The notes under the pieces: generated by a model
Database searches by the model: none
The model's input: only the letters and a program-made list of their open reading frames with translations
What the model was told of the DNA's origin: nothing
Program-made: the position numbers and the translations under genes
Shown here: positions 1 through 11,279 of the stretch, piece after piece
How positions within the stretch are numbered: the stretch's first letter is position 1
How the letters are laid out: each line of letters starts with the position of its first letter
Assembly (NCBI RefSeq): GCF_963669205.1
Contig: NZ_OY769915.1
Span: 3,756,001-3,820,000, forward strand
From: an uncultured Roseibium sp.
GTDB taxonomy: Bacteria > Pseudomonadota > Alphaproteobacteria > Rhizobiales > Stappiaceae
Length of the DNA stretch: 64,000 nucleotides
Direction of reading: 5' to 3'

Positions 1-160
1 AAACGCCGTAGGCCAGGGTCGTCGATCCTTCATGAGGTGCAAAATATCCGACGAGATTGGCACCACAGCGGGGAATCGCCTGCCCCCAGTTGCGCGCATA
101 TTCCTCGAACGCCGGCTTCTTCGTCGGGTCGATGTTATAGCGGATGAAACATGTGATCAT
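1..160 (-). CDS. NIPSNAP family protein (partial, runs off the left edge)
   Basis: Only the first 53 or so codons are in the window; the gene continues beyond base 1. The protein opens MITCFIRYNIDPTKK and continues with EYARNWGQAIPRCGANLVGYFAPHE in pattern, which is the usual N-terminus of short bacterial NIPSNAP proteins (ferredoxin-like alpha/beta barrel, function mostly unknown). The start at 160 is supported by a GGAG box 6 to 7 bases upstream. It is divergent from the ArsR gene at 240, with about 80 bp between the starts, so that regulator may control it. The family call comes from sequence pattern alone. Confidence 0.75.
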   Translation of the reverse strand, partial: MITCFIRYNIDPTKKPAFEEYARNWGQAIPRCGANLVGYFAPHEGSTTLAYGV

Positions 161-239
161 TCTGTTCTCCTTTGCGGTTGGCCTGCCAGGCACTTTGTGC
201 CATCTTTCGTGACATCAATGCTTCGACGGAGATCGAACC

Positions 240-935
240 ATGAAAGACGGACCGGACATCGCCCGCATAGGCTCCCTCATCGGAGACCCGGCGCGGGCCA
301 ACATCCTTGGCGCGCTGCTGAGCGGAAAGGCACTCACCGCCACCGAGCTGGCTGGGGAAGCCGGGATCACCGGACAGACCGCCAGCTCGCATTTGAAGAA
401 ACTGCTCGAAGGCGGCCTTCTGGCACAGGCGAAGCAGGGCCGGCACCGGTACTACCAGCTTGCGGGACCTGAGGTCGCCTCGGTCCTGGAAGCGGTGATG
501 GGTCTCGCAGCCCGCAAGGGACACCTGCGCGTGCGCACCGGGCCCAGGGATCCGGCGATGCGCGCCGCGCGCGTCTGTTACGATCACCTTGCCGGGGACA
601 TGGCGGTGCGCATCTTCGACAGCATGCAGTCGCGCGGATTTCTCAAAGTTACAGAGGAAAAGAGCGGCATTGGCCTTACGGAGCGAGGCGAAGCTTTTGT
701 CTGCGACGCCGGGATCGACCTGGAAGGCCTGAAGTCTTCACGCCGCCCACTTTGCCGCGCCTGTCTTGACTGGAGCGAGAGACGCAGCCACTTGGCCGGG
801 TCACTGGGCGCCGCGTTCTTGGCAAAGTTCCAGAGTGAGGGCTGGATAAGGCGTGAGAAGGAGAGCCGTGTTGTTCATATTTCGCCGATCGGGCATGAAA
901 GCCTCGTAAGGCTTTTTCCATCCCCAGCAAACTGA
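240..935 (+). CDS. ArsR-family winged-helix transcriptional regulator
   Basis: A 231-residue DNA-binding regulator. Residues about 10-75 form the winged helix: GDPARANILGALL, then ELAGEAGITGQTASSHLKKL as recognition helix and RHRYYQL as wing. The C-terminal half carries the conserved RVCYDHLAG and CLDWSERRSHLAG blocks of a well-known ArsR subfamily; the two cysteines in CRACLDW might sense a metal or redox state, but no classic ArsR cysteine pair is present in the recognition helix. It is divergent from the NIPSNAP gene, the most likely target, and MAPEG follows 82 bp downstream on the same strand. The effector is unknown. Confidence 0.88.
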   Translation: MKDGPDIARIGSLIGDPARANILGALLSGKALTATELAGEAGITGQTASSHLKKLLEGGLLAQAKQGRHRYYQLAGPEVASVLEAVMGLAARKGHLRVRTGPRDPAMRAARVCYDHLAGDMAVRIFDSMQSRGFLKVTEEKSGIGLTERGEAFVCDAGIDLEGLKSSRRPLCRACLDWSERRSHLAGSLGAAFLAKFQSEGWIRREKESRVVHISPIGHESLVRLFPSPAN

Positions 936-1017
936 ACCGATAGCCTTGCTACCTGCAAGTCAAGGCCACCACGGTCAGTCTGGTAAACTCTTCAGGACCT
1001 CTTGGAACGTGTCTCGT

Positions 1018-1575
1018 ATGAATGCAAAAAAGAAAAAAACAGCCCTGATAATCAAGGCATATCCCGTCGCACTCGTCTTTATAAGCCTTGCGCTGAACCT
1101 TGCCGTTTTCAGCATTGGCAGCCCGGCAATTGCCCTGCCTTCGCACGACCTGCTCACGCCAATGGCAATTGCCTGCCTCATGCTGCTCCTCAACCACACG
1201 TGGCTGATGACGAGCACGGAGTTGACGAGGTTGAAATACGACATTCGGGCAACACCAGAAGAATGGACAGCAAGTGGTATTTCAAAAGATGATGTCACCG
1301 AGACCGGGTTTACCGAGCTTCAGCGGCGCCATAACACGCACAGAAATGCAACAGAAAATACAACACTCTTCGTTTTGCTGGCCGTTCCATTTCTGCTGAT
1401 TTCGCCTTCCGCATTGGCGGCCGGCGTGTGGCTGATCGGTTTTGCGATCGGACGGCTTGGCCACACCTACAGTTTCCTGTCCGGCAACAGCGGTGCGCGC
1501 GGGTTTTTCATGAGCGTTAGCCTGCTGTGTCTCTACGGTTTGGCCGGGTACGTGGCGATCGCTTTGTTGGTTTGA
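1018..1575 (+). CDS. MAPEG family membrane protein
   Basis: A 185-residue integral membrane protein with about four hydrophobic segments (roughly residues 10-30, 50-70, 115-140 and 160-183). The signature is the RRHNTHRNATENTTLF stretch near residue 103, matching the E/N-rich loop of MAPEG proteins (membrane-associated proteins in eicosanoid and glutathione metabolism). The bacterial members' substrates are mostly unknown. An upstream in-frame start at 946 would add 24 polar residues; I chose ATG 1018 because it precedes the basic MNAKKKK segment. It may be cotranscribed with the ArsR gene. Confidence 0.8.
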   Translation: MNAKKKKTALIIKAYPVALVFISLALNLAVFSIGSPAIALPSHDLLTPMAIACLMLLLNHTWLMTSTELTRLKYDIRATPEEWTASGISKDDVTETGFTELQRRHNTHRNATENTTLFVLLAVPFLLISPSALAAGVWLIGFAIGRLGHTYSFLSGNSGARGFFMSVSLLCLYGLAGYVAIALLV

Positions 1576-1615
1576 GGAAAATGGACTTGGGTGTCTTTTC
1601 CCGTTCGAGCGATGT

Positions 1616-1649
1616 GGCGCGGCGATTGCGCGGCGCCAATCGCAGCGCC
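1616..1649. repeat. strong intergenic hairpin after the MAPEG gene
   Basis: A 13-bp inverted repeat with one mismatch (GGCGCGGCGATTG against CAATCGCAGCGCC) and an 8-base loop lies 41 bp after the MAPEG stop. No T-run follows, so it is not a classic intrinsic terminator, but it could act as a Rho-associated or mRNA-stabilising hairpin. Confidence 0.55.
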
Positions 1650-1665
1650 TCGATTGCGTCCATAG

Positions 1666-1681
1666 TTCGACCTTGGTCGAA
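1666..1681. promoter_or_regulatory. candidate operator upstream of lysE-type gene
   Basis: An inverted repeat of TTCGACC and GGTCGAA with a 2-base spacer lies about 57 bp upstream of the LysE start. Its position suits a regulator site for the exporter gene; no regulator is encoded next to it. Confidence 0.35.
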
Positions 1682-1737
1682 GCATCAACCCGGCTGAAAC
1701 TCTATGCTTGCGACTTTCGCAAGCACTGGAGATCGGA

Positions 1738-2379
1738 ATGGATCAACTCTCTTTGTATCTGCCGGGAATTCTACTAGCCTATTCGGCGTTCCTTCTCGGG
1801 ATCATCAGCCCGGGACCGAACATTCTTGCGGTGATGGGGACGTCCTTGAGTGGCGGTCGCAGGGAAGGCATTGCCCTCGCCTCTGGTGTCGCGTTCGGAT
1901 CGCTGACTTGGGCAACGCTCACGGTTCTGGGACTGTCGGCGGTGCTCGCCACTTACGCGTCCGCGCTCACCGCCATCAAGATCGCCGGTGGATGCTATCT
2001 GCTCTGGCTCGCCTACAAGTCGTTCAAGGCCGCAAGGGCCGACAGCATCATTGCCGTGGATGAAGTTCAAGGAGAGCGGATCAGCCGGTCACGCTATGCC
2101 CTGCGTGGATACGTCATACAGATGACCAACCCGAAGGCCGCCCTTTCCTGGATCGCCATTGTCTCCCTCGGCATGCAGCAGGAGGCGCCGCTTTGGGTCG
2201 GCGCCGTCATCATCGCAGGCACCTTCGCGTTGTCGCTGCTCTTCCATGTTGTTTATGCCATCCTTTTTTCCAGTCCCACCGCAATCAGGACCTACGCAAA
2301 AGCCAGACGATCCATCCAGACGGCACTTGGCTGCTTCTTTGCCTTCGCCGGAGCGAAACTTATCTTCAGCCGCACATGA
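1738..2379 (+). CDS. LysE/RhtB family amino-acid exporter
   Basis: A 213-residue inner-membrane exporter of the LysE family, which expels amino acids or small metabolites. The hallmark SPGPNILAVMGTSLSGGR pattern is near residue 20, followed by GVAFGSLTWATLTVLGLSA and, in the second half, TNPKAALSWIAIVSLG. Five to six membrane segments are visible. ATG 1738 has a GGAG box 6 bases upstream; a TTG ten codons earlier lacks one. It is a single gene closed by a terminator at about 2398-2427. The substrate cannot be read from sequence. Confidence 0.88.
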   Translation: MDQLSLYLPGILLAYSAFLLGIISPGPNILAVMGTSLSGGRREGIALASGVAFGSLTWATLTVLGLSAVLATYASALTAIKIAGGCYLLWLAYKSFKAARADSIIAVDEVQGERISRSRYALRGYVIQMTNPKAALSWIAIVSLGMQQEAPLWVGAVIIAGTFALSLLFHVVYAILFSSPTAIRTYAKARRSIQTALGCFFAFAGAKLIFSRT

Positions 2380-2397
2380 TAGTCTTGGCTGGATGAC

Positions 2398-2427
2398 AAA
2401 AAACCCGGCATTCGCCGGGTTTTTTAA
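2398..2427. terminator. bidirectional intrinsic terminator
   Basis: Stem AACCCGGC / GCCGGGTT with loop ATTC, with A-run on one side and T-run on the other, so it can stop the LysE transcript on the plus strand and the small gene at 2512-2655 on the minus strand. Confidence 0.85.
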
Positions 2428-2511
2428 TAGGTGGGCGGACGCTTGGGCAAAGCAGCGCCCGGTTTCCGAATTTGTCTTTCTTATTGGGGCCATTTCGGGA
2501 CAGGCCCGGCT

Positions 2512-2655
2512 TCAGGAGACGCGCACCGGCTCCCGAAACTTCGGTGATGCTTCCCGCCAGCTACGGTACAGCCCGTTGGGTAACCAAGGAAGGCGGTCCC
2601 GATTATAGTCCTGGCGGTGCTTTACCAGGATCGTCCTGGCTACGTGCACAGTCAT
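2512..2655 (-). CDS. small protein of 47 residues, family unknown
   Basis: An open frame too short for routine gene calling. Its ATG at 2655 has a strong AAGGAGA Shine-Dalgarno 4 to 5 bases upstream, a candidate promoter with two palindromes lies just beyond, and the bidirectional terminator at 2398-2427 closes it. The product begins MTVHVARTILVKHRQDYNR, is rich in arginine and tryptophan (LPWLPNG, YRSWREA) and has no signal peptide or membrane segment. I do not recognise the family. It lies downstream of metH but is separated from it by metH's own terminator. That it is translated is inference from the ribosome site and context. Confidence 0.5.
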   Translation of the reverse strand: MTVHVARTILVKHRQDYNRDRLPWLPNGLYRSWREASPKFREPVRVS

Positions 2656-2704
2656 TTTATCTCCTTACAGGATTCTGTTTTTTCGAACCCATTTGATATC
2701 TCTA

Positions 2705-2748
2705 ATGGTAGCGCACTGTGTGCACATTTCAAGAGCGCACTGTGTGCA
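2705..2748 (-). promoter_or_regulatory. promoter with two direct copies of a palindromic site
   Basis: Two identical 15-bp copies (AGCGCACTGTGTGCA) at 2710-2724 and 2734-2748 are 24 bp apart. Each is a near palindrome, GCGCAC-T-GTGTGC. On the minus strand TTGAAA (2732-2727) and TACCAT (2710-2705) form a possible -35/-10 pair with a 16-bp spacer that contains one copy; the other lies just upstream. A degenerate third match (ACTGTGCAC) overlaps the start of the small gene. Confidence 0.55.
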
Positions 2749-2798
2749 TAATTCAAAAACATGAAAATAAAGCCCGTAAACCGCTCAATTCGTTCAGC

Positions 2799-2836
2799 AA
2801 AAAAAAATTACCTCCTGTGGATGAACCACAGGAGGT
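2799..2836 (-). terminator. intrinsic terminator of metH
   Basis: Perfect 10-bp stem CCTCCTGTGG / CCACAGGAGG with a 5-base loop, followed on the minus strand by a run of T (A-run at 2799-2808 on the plus strand). It ends the sahR-metF-metH transcript about 30 bp after the metH stop. Confidence 0.9.
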
Positions 2837-2867
2837 TGAAAAATTCCTGGCAGTTTTCGGTGGCGTT

Positions 2868-6596
<3,729 letters not shown>

Positions 6597-6789
6597 GGGT
6601 TCTTCCTTCCAAAGGGTCCGGATTGGACCGGTCAGCGGCTTTTCTTCAAAAGCGCTTGAAAATTCACGTTGTTTGCAGCGCTCAGCCAGTGCCTGTCAGC
6701 CGGCGCTCGGATACGGCCGGGGCTGAACCGCGGTGCCCGCCCCTCGGCCCTTCCCGGAAAACGGATCGGGATCGGAGGGCTGTCACCGA

Positions 6790-7701
6790 TCAGGCCGCCA
6801 TGTTTTCCGGCGCGCCCTGTCCCATGCCGAGCATGTGGCAGATTGCATAGGTCAGGTCGGCCCGGTTCATGGTGTAGAAATGGAAATCGCTGATACCGCG
6901 GTCGACAAGGTCCATGACCTGTTCGCATGCGATGGAAACGCCGACCAGTTTGCGTGTGTCCGGGTCGTTGTGCAGCCCGGCAAAGCGGCGCGCGAGCCAC
7001 TGCGGAATGCTGGTACCGCACTTTGCGGAGAAGACCATGGTCTGTTCGAAATTGTGGATCGGCAGGATACCGGGCACGACCGGGATATTGATCCCGGCGG
7101 CCGCGATCCGGTCGAGATAATCGTCGAACAGGTCGTTGTCGAAGAAATACTGCGTGATGATCCGATCCGCACCGGCATCCACCTTGCGCTTCAGATTGTC
7201 GATCTCGCTCTGCCAGCTGCCGCTTTCGGGGTGCTTTTCCGGATAACCGGAGACCGAAATGTCGAAATCGGCGATTTTCTTGATGCCGGCCACCAGGTCC
7301 GACGCATAGGCATACCCGTTGTTGTGCGGCGAATAGCGCGTCCCGATCCCCTCCAGCGGGTCGCCGCGAAGAGCAACCAGATGACGCACGCCGAGGTTCC
7401 AGTAATCCTGAACGATCTCGTCGACTTCCGTGCGGGAGGCTCCGACACATGTCAGGTGCGCCGCCGGCAGCAGATCGGTTTCGGTCAGGATCCGTTCAAC
7501 GGTCTTGTGTGTCCGCTCGCGCGTGGAGCCCCCGGCACCATAAGTCACCGAGACAAAGGACGGATTGAGTGTTTCCAGGCGCTTGACCGTGCTCCAGAGC
7601 GTTTCGGCCATCTTGTCGGACTTGGGCGGAAAGAACTCGAAGGACGCCGTGATCGGCGTCGGGGCAGCCTGGTGGGAACGTCGGGTGGAAAAATCAGTCA
7701 T
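6790..7701 (-). CDS. metF: methylenetetrahydrofolate reductase
   Basis: Reduces 5,10-methylene-THF to 5-methyl-THF, the methyl donor used by metH 194 bp downstream. The 303-residue TIM-barrel flavoprotein shows FEFFPPKSDKM near residue 22, SVTYGAGGSTRERT, the folate/FAD region with LRGDP, and FHFYTMNRADL near the end, all typical of bacterial MetF. The start at 7701 leaves a single base between it and the stop of the regulator gene upstream, so the two are translationally coupled. A longer frame reaching 7938 runs into the regulator and is not credible. Confidence 0.95.
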   Translation of the reverse strand: MTDFSTRRSHQAAPTPITASFEFFPPKSDKMAETLWSTVKRLETLNPSFVSVTYGAGGSTRERTHKTVERILTETDLLPAAHLTCVGASRTEVDEIVQDYWNLGVRHLVALRGDPLEGIGTRYSPHNNGYAYASDLVAGIKKIADFDISVSGYPEKHPESGSWQSEIDNLKRKVDAGADRIITQYFFDNDLFDDYLDRIAAAGINIPVVPGILPIHNFEQTMVFSAKCGTSIPQWLARRFAGLHNDPDTRKLVGVSIACEQVMDLVDRGISDFHFYTMNRADLTYAICHMLGMGQGAPENMAA

Positions 7702-7702
7702 G

Positions 7703-8713
7703 TCAGGCGACCTCTCGGGACGTGTCGCGCGCGGGCCAATCGGTGACGACGCGGCGATCACGGGCAAGCCAAAGCGTAACGGTAAGGTTGTTTTCGGTAT
7801 CGTCTCCCGGAACGAGGTCGGTGACCTGCTCCAGATCAAGTTCCAGCTCTTCCAGCCACCGCTCCATCTGGTCGCGGGCGAAGCCCAGCCGGCGATGCGC
7901 ATGGTTTTCGCGCAGGAATTCAAGCGCATGGGGCGCAAAATCCACGATCAGCAGACGTCCTCCGGGGCGCAGCGCCCGGGTCGCTTCGGTGAGCGCACGC
8001 GCAGGCTCGTCCAGAAAGTGAAGGACCTGGTGGATTGCGACAACGTCAAAGGACCGGGGCGGAACGTTCAGCGCATAGACATCGCCATGGCGAACCTGCG
8101 CGTTCGTCAGATTTGCCCGCGCGAGATTGGCGCGTGCCACGGCAAGCATGTCATGGGAGGCATCGATCCCCAGCGCCGAGCTGTATTGATCCGAAAAAAC
8201 CTCCAGCAGGCGGCCTGTGCCGGTTCCAAGATCGAGAAAGGATTGAAACGGTGTGTCGCCGAGTGCAGCACGCATCGCCGCCTCGACATCTTCCTCCGAT
8301 ACATGGAGCGACCGTTCCCGGTCCCAGGTGAGCGCGCGTGCGGCAAAGTAGGACGCGGCTTCTTCGGCCTTGGCCTTGCGGATCGCCTTGAAGCGCTCCT
8401 GATCGGCGGCCAGCACCGGATCTTCCTTCGAAATTCGTTCGACCAGGCCCCGGGCAAGTTGCCCCTCCGGACCGTCCGCAAGGCGGTAATAGACCCACGC
8501 CCCCTCCGGGAACCTTTGTATGAGGTCCGCTTCGGCAAGAAGTTTCAGGTGCCTGGAAATGCGTGGCTGGCTCTGCCCGAGGATCGCCGTCGCGTCTTTC
8601 ACGGTCAGCTCGCTTTCCGCGAGCAACGCGATCAGGCGCAGCCGGGTCGCCTCCCCCACAGCACGCACGGCTGCAAGGGTGTCTTCCACGGAAAGGGTTG
8701 CATCGTCTGTCAT
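7703..8713 (-). CDS. sahR: ArsR-type regulator fused to a SAM-methyltransferase-like domain (SahR-like)
   Basis: A 336-residue regulator. Residues about 10-95 are an ArsR winged helix (EATRLRLIALL, TAILGQSQPRISRHLKLL, WVYYRL); residues about 140-320 are a class I SAM-binding fold with the glycine motif DLGTGTGRLL near 161 and RPGGRLLIVDF near 258. This architecture next to metF and metH matches SahR, an S-adenosylhomocysteine-responsive repressor of methionine-cycle genes known in Proteobacteria. The perfect palindrome at 8747-8768, 34 bp upstream of the start, is the expected operator, giving autoregulation of the whole operon. Whether the C-terminal domain only senses ligand or also methylates is not decidable here. 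Confidence 0.85.
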   Translation of the reverse strand: MTDDATLSVEDTLAAVRAVGEATRLRLIALLAESELTVKDATAILGQSQPRISRHLKLLAEADLIQRFPEGAWVYYRLADGPEGQLARGLVERISKEDPVLAADQERFKAIRKAKAEEAASYFAARALTWDRERSLHVSEEDVEAAMRAALGDTPFQSFLDLGTGTGRLLEVFSDQYSSALGIDASHDMLAVARANLARANLTNAQVRHGDVYALNVPPRSFDVVAIHQVLHFLDEPARALTEATRALRPGGRLLIVDFAPHALEFLRENHAHRRLGFARDQMERWLEELELDLEQVTDLVPGDDTENNLTVTLWLARDRRVVTDWPARDTSREVA

Positions 8714-8746
8714 TCGGTTGCTTCGTAGCTCGCAGGTATCAATGTC

Positions 8747-8768
8747 GATATAAAGATATCTTTATATC
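8747..8768. promoter_or_regulatory. perfect 22-bp palindrome, probable SahR operator
   Basis: The left half is GATATAAAGAT and the right half its exact complement, centred between 8757 and 8758. It sits directly upstream of the regulator-metF-metH operon. From memory this resembles the AT-rich SahR motif of alphaproteobacteria; a comparison with the published matrix would settle it. Confidence 0.8.
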
Positions 8769-9007
8769 ACTTTGTGCCTGGTTGCAAGCAAAGGAAACAA
8801 ATGCGACGCGACTTTGTCGGTTTTCGACTAAATCCGCTATTTTCTGTCGTTGGGGCTGACTTGATAAGCGCAAAGCGGATTGCCTGCCCGGCCGGTTTCG
8901 GCGAACGTCGCACCCGGGCCGTCCCGTCTGTCGAAATAGGACGAATGCGGACCTCCCATCCGCCCTGCGCGACCGGCTCTCGACGGAAATTTACGCGCAT
9001 GCTCTAG

Positions 9008-9193
9008 CTTGACCACATCACCGGTCCCGGCGCGGAAATCCTGTCGTTCACGCTTGAGCATCCGGAGCCGGACGCGGTGATTGCGCTCTGCGCAAGGCTT
9101 TCCAACGATCGCCCGCCCGCTGTCATCAACGGACCGGAGTTGAAGTATCGCGCGGCCATCGCGACAGCTTCCGGACCAAGAGAACTGACCTGA
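9008..9193 (+). pseudogene. C-terminal remnant of a VOC/glyoxalase-like protein
   Basis: The frame reads LDHITGPGAEILSFTLEH, PDAVIALCARLSND, PPAVINGPELKYRAAI and ends at TGA 9193. This is the C-terminal pattern of glyoxalase_3-type VOC proteins (a hydrophobic strand, then HPxP, then a GP..RA strand and a small closing strand). An in-frame TAG at 9005-9007 lies just before it; the preceding in-frame codons (VEIGRMRTSHPP) may be a decayed continuation, but no intact N-terminal half, start or Shine-Dalgarno exists. The rest of 8770-9007 holds nothing I can support. Confidence 0.6.
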
Positions 9194-9232
9194 CCGGCCA
9201 AAACCGGTGTTCATCCCCTCAGTCTGACGTGC

Positions 9233-10096
9233 TCAAGATCCGCCCGCCGCCAGCATGTGGTCAAACTTGCCGTCTTGCACACAGGACGGAAGCTCAGATT
9301 GAGGGATAAGCTCCGTGCCGACAAGCTCGCGTTCGTAGAGCTTCTGGATGTCGCTCGTGTCGACCGTCTGACCGTGAACGACGGACTCCAGCTTGGTCCT
9401 GAAGGCCTCGATGCCCCCCATCGACGAGAAGTGCCACCCCGCATTCGGTATGATCTTCACCGGCCTGCTGATGCCGGACAGGTTGTTGTTTCGTATCCGC
9501 AGGAGAGGCTGCGCCAGGAAATCGGGAACATAGGACTTTTTCGTCATGCGCGCCTTGGTCCGGCGAAGCTGCTGCGGTGTCGTCAGGTATTTTCTTTCGA
9601 TCATGCGCGAACCGAGCAACCATGTCCTGCCCGGCATGATCCGGTTCAGATGATGCTTGTAAAGGCCTTGTTCGAACACCAGCAGCCTGCCCCGGTAAAG
9701 ACGCTGCGACAGGACCCTCTCAAGCACCGACGCACGAATGATCTCGTCGACATCCGACAGCAGGACAAGGTCCTCCGGGCTGCAGCCTTCCAGCGCCTCG
9801 GCAATGCAGTTGCGCTGATAGTTTTCGCGCTCCCAGTCCTTCTTGCGTCTGTTCTTGTAGACCCCGAGTGCAGGTGGCAATTCATCCGGAAAGCGGACCT
9901 GAAGGTCAATGATCTTGTCTTTCCATGCGGAAAACCGGTCCCTGTTTTCGTCGAAGTAAAAGGGCTTGGGAGATCCGCGCTGGGTCTGATCCGCTTCAAC
10001 CAGAACGAACCGGTCGACCCGATCTCCCATTTCCCGCAATCGGATTTCCAGGAGATCAAATTCATTGTGAAAGACAAAACAGTCGTAGAGCATCAT
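9233..10096 (-). CDS. glycosyltransferase family 17-like protein
   Basis: A 287-residue cytoplasmic glycosyltransferase. It opens MMLYDCFVFHNEFDLLEIRL and continues with DRFVLVEADQTQRG, the acidic LLSDVDEIIR near residue 115 (DxD-type metal site) and GWHFSSMGG near residue 220, all characteristic of GT17, the family named for eukaryotic beta-1,4-mannosyl-glycoprotein GlcNAc transferase. Bacterial members act on surface glycans of unknown structure. ATG 10096 or 10093 is preferred over the TTG at 10102; none has a clear Shine-Dalgarno. It follows another glycosyltransferase by about 22 bp and is likely cotranscribed with it. Confidence 0.8.
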   Translation of the reverse strand: MMLYDCFVFHNEFDLLEIRLREMGDRVDRFVLVEADQTQRGSPKPFYFDENRDRFSAWKDKIIDLQVRFPDELPPALGVYKNRRKKDWERENYQRNCIAEALEGCSPEDLVLLSDVDEIIRASVLERVLSQRLYRGRLLVFEQGLYKHHLNRIMPGRTWLLGSRMIERKYLTTPQQLRRTKARMTKKSYVPDFLAQPLLRIRNNNLSGISRPVKIIPNAGWHFSSMGGIEAFRTKLESVVHGQTVDTSDIQKLYERELVGTELIPQSELPSCVQDGKFDHMLAAGGS

Positions 10097-10118
10097 TATC
10101 AAGTCGTCCGGTCTTTCC

Positions 10119-11168
10119 CTAGAGGCTTTTCCAGAGCCTGAATTTCGCTCTCAAGAGCTTTTCCTGCACCAACCGCTTTGCCTTGAAGGTTTCCGACAGG
10201 TGCAGGTCCTGCGCCGAATACGATCCCGACAGAAATGCGTTTTCAAAGCGCTTCATCACGGGTTCCGGCCTGTAGCACTCAACCGAGTTTCTGGCGAGGT
10301 CACTGTCAGCCGGATCAGGAACATACTCGGTAAGAAGCCGCAGCAGGTCCCGCTTCGTGCGGTAGTTCCAGGTCCGCTCCGGTGTCAGATGGACATGGTT
10401 CTGATCCATGCCACCCGCCCAGCTGAACACGGGCTTACCGAAATGCAGAAACTCGACAATGGCAAGCCCGAAGCTTTCGCCGATCTTCTTGCCGTTGAGC
10501 CCGGCGTCACAACTGTTGATGAAGCGCGCCTTCTCGGACGGACTGATGACGGGCGGCAGGAAATGAGCCCTGGCATGCTCCAGAAACTTTTCCGTGTTGA
10601 CGAAAAGAAAGTGCAAATTCGAACGCCGTTCGAGCGCCTCGGCAACAGCAGTTTGCGCAAAGGGAATGTTGAACTGGTCGAACCCGCCGTAGCGTCCGAT
10701 CACGAACGCGTCTTTTGGGATACCGAGGTCCGGACGCAAATCTCCCGGGGCTTCCGGAAGGCTGACCATGTGCGGAACGGCCGGAGCCTTCCCACCCGTC
10801 ATCCAGTCGGACAGCCAGTCGGAAACATACGCATAGACATCCCCGTGCGGTTCGAAATGCCTGAAGACAGCATGCACGCCGGTCCGCCCGGCACTCAAGC
10901 CCAACAGTTGTTGACGCCCGTCACGAATGAAATAGCAGAAGTCGAGCTTGTGCGGTTCGCTGAACAGGCGCTGGTCCCGGCCGCGCGGAAGCGGGATCAG
11001 CTGCAACGATTCCCGGTACTTGCCGACGACCGCGGCATCGCTGTGCGGTTCGCTGAAATACACCACGGCTTCATGGCCCAGAATGTCCTGACAGCCGCGG
11101 GCATAATCATAGAGCGCCACGCTCATTCCGCGCTCGTTTATGGCGCCCGCATGAAATCCAATCCGCAT
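10119..11168 (-). CDS. GT-B type glycosyltransferase
   Basis: A 349-residue protein starting MRIGFHAGAINERGMSVALYD, a GT-B opening with a small glycine turn. The second half has FVIGRYGGFDQFN, FLFVNTEKF, then the donor-site region SPSEKARFINSCDAGLNGKKIGESFGLAIVE in which E-x7-E spacing resembles GT4-type retaining enzymes, and FGKPVFSWAGG. The acceptor and sugar are unknown; with the GT17-like gene it probably builds a surface glycan. The start at 11168 was preferred to GTG-like codons further up because MRIGFH is the first beta strand. Confidence 0.7.
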   Translation of the reverse strand: MRIGFHAGAINERGMSVALYDYARGCQDILGHEAVVYFSEPHSDAAVVGKYRESLQLIPLPRGRDQRLFSEPHKLDFCYFIRDGRQQLLGLSAGRTGVHAVFRHFEPHGDVYAYVSDWLSDWMTGGKAPAVPHMVSLPEAPGDLRPDLGIPKDAFVIGRYGGFDQFNIPFAQTAVAEALERRSNLHFLFVNTEKFLEHARAHFLPPVISPSEKARFINSCDAGLNGKKIGESFGLAIVEFLHFGKPVFSWAGGMDQNHVHLTPERTWNYRTKRDLLRLLTEYVPDPADSDLARNSVECYRPEPVMKRFENAFLSGSYSAQDLHLSETFKAKRLVQEKLLRAKFRLWKSL

Positions 11169-11279
11169 TCCGGTCCCGCTTCTCAAGTTGCGGGACCGAT
11201 ATCGGATTTAACGGGCAAGGTCCATGGATTTGCCGAACAAAAGGCGCGGGCCACCTGACATCGTCCGCAGCAGCAGCGG

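Noticed and set aside
2089..2493. A 134-codon minus-strand frame overlapping lysE
   Set aside because: It reads through the terminator at 2398-2427, has no ribosome site and lies opposite a good gene.
6597..6789. Possible S-adenosylhomocysteine riboswitch before metH (GAGCGCTGCAA on the minus strand)
   Set aside because: Only an 11-base match to part of the core; the rest of the pairing elements are absent. A covariance-model search would settle it. No cobalamin or SAM-II element was seen either.
8774..9007. A 77-codon frame before the VOC remnant
   Set aside because: It lacks a ribosome site and domain; its end is the TAG that precedes the VOC fragment, so it is at most decayed sequence.
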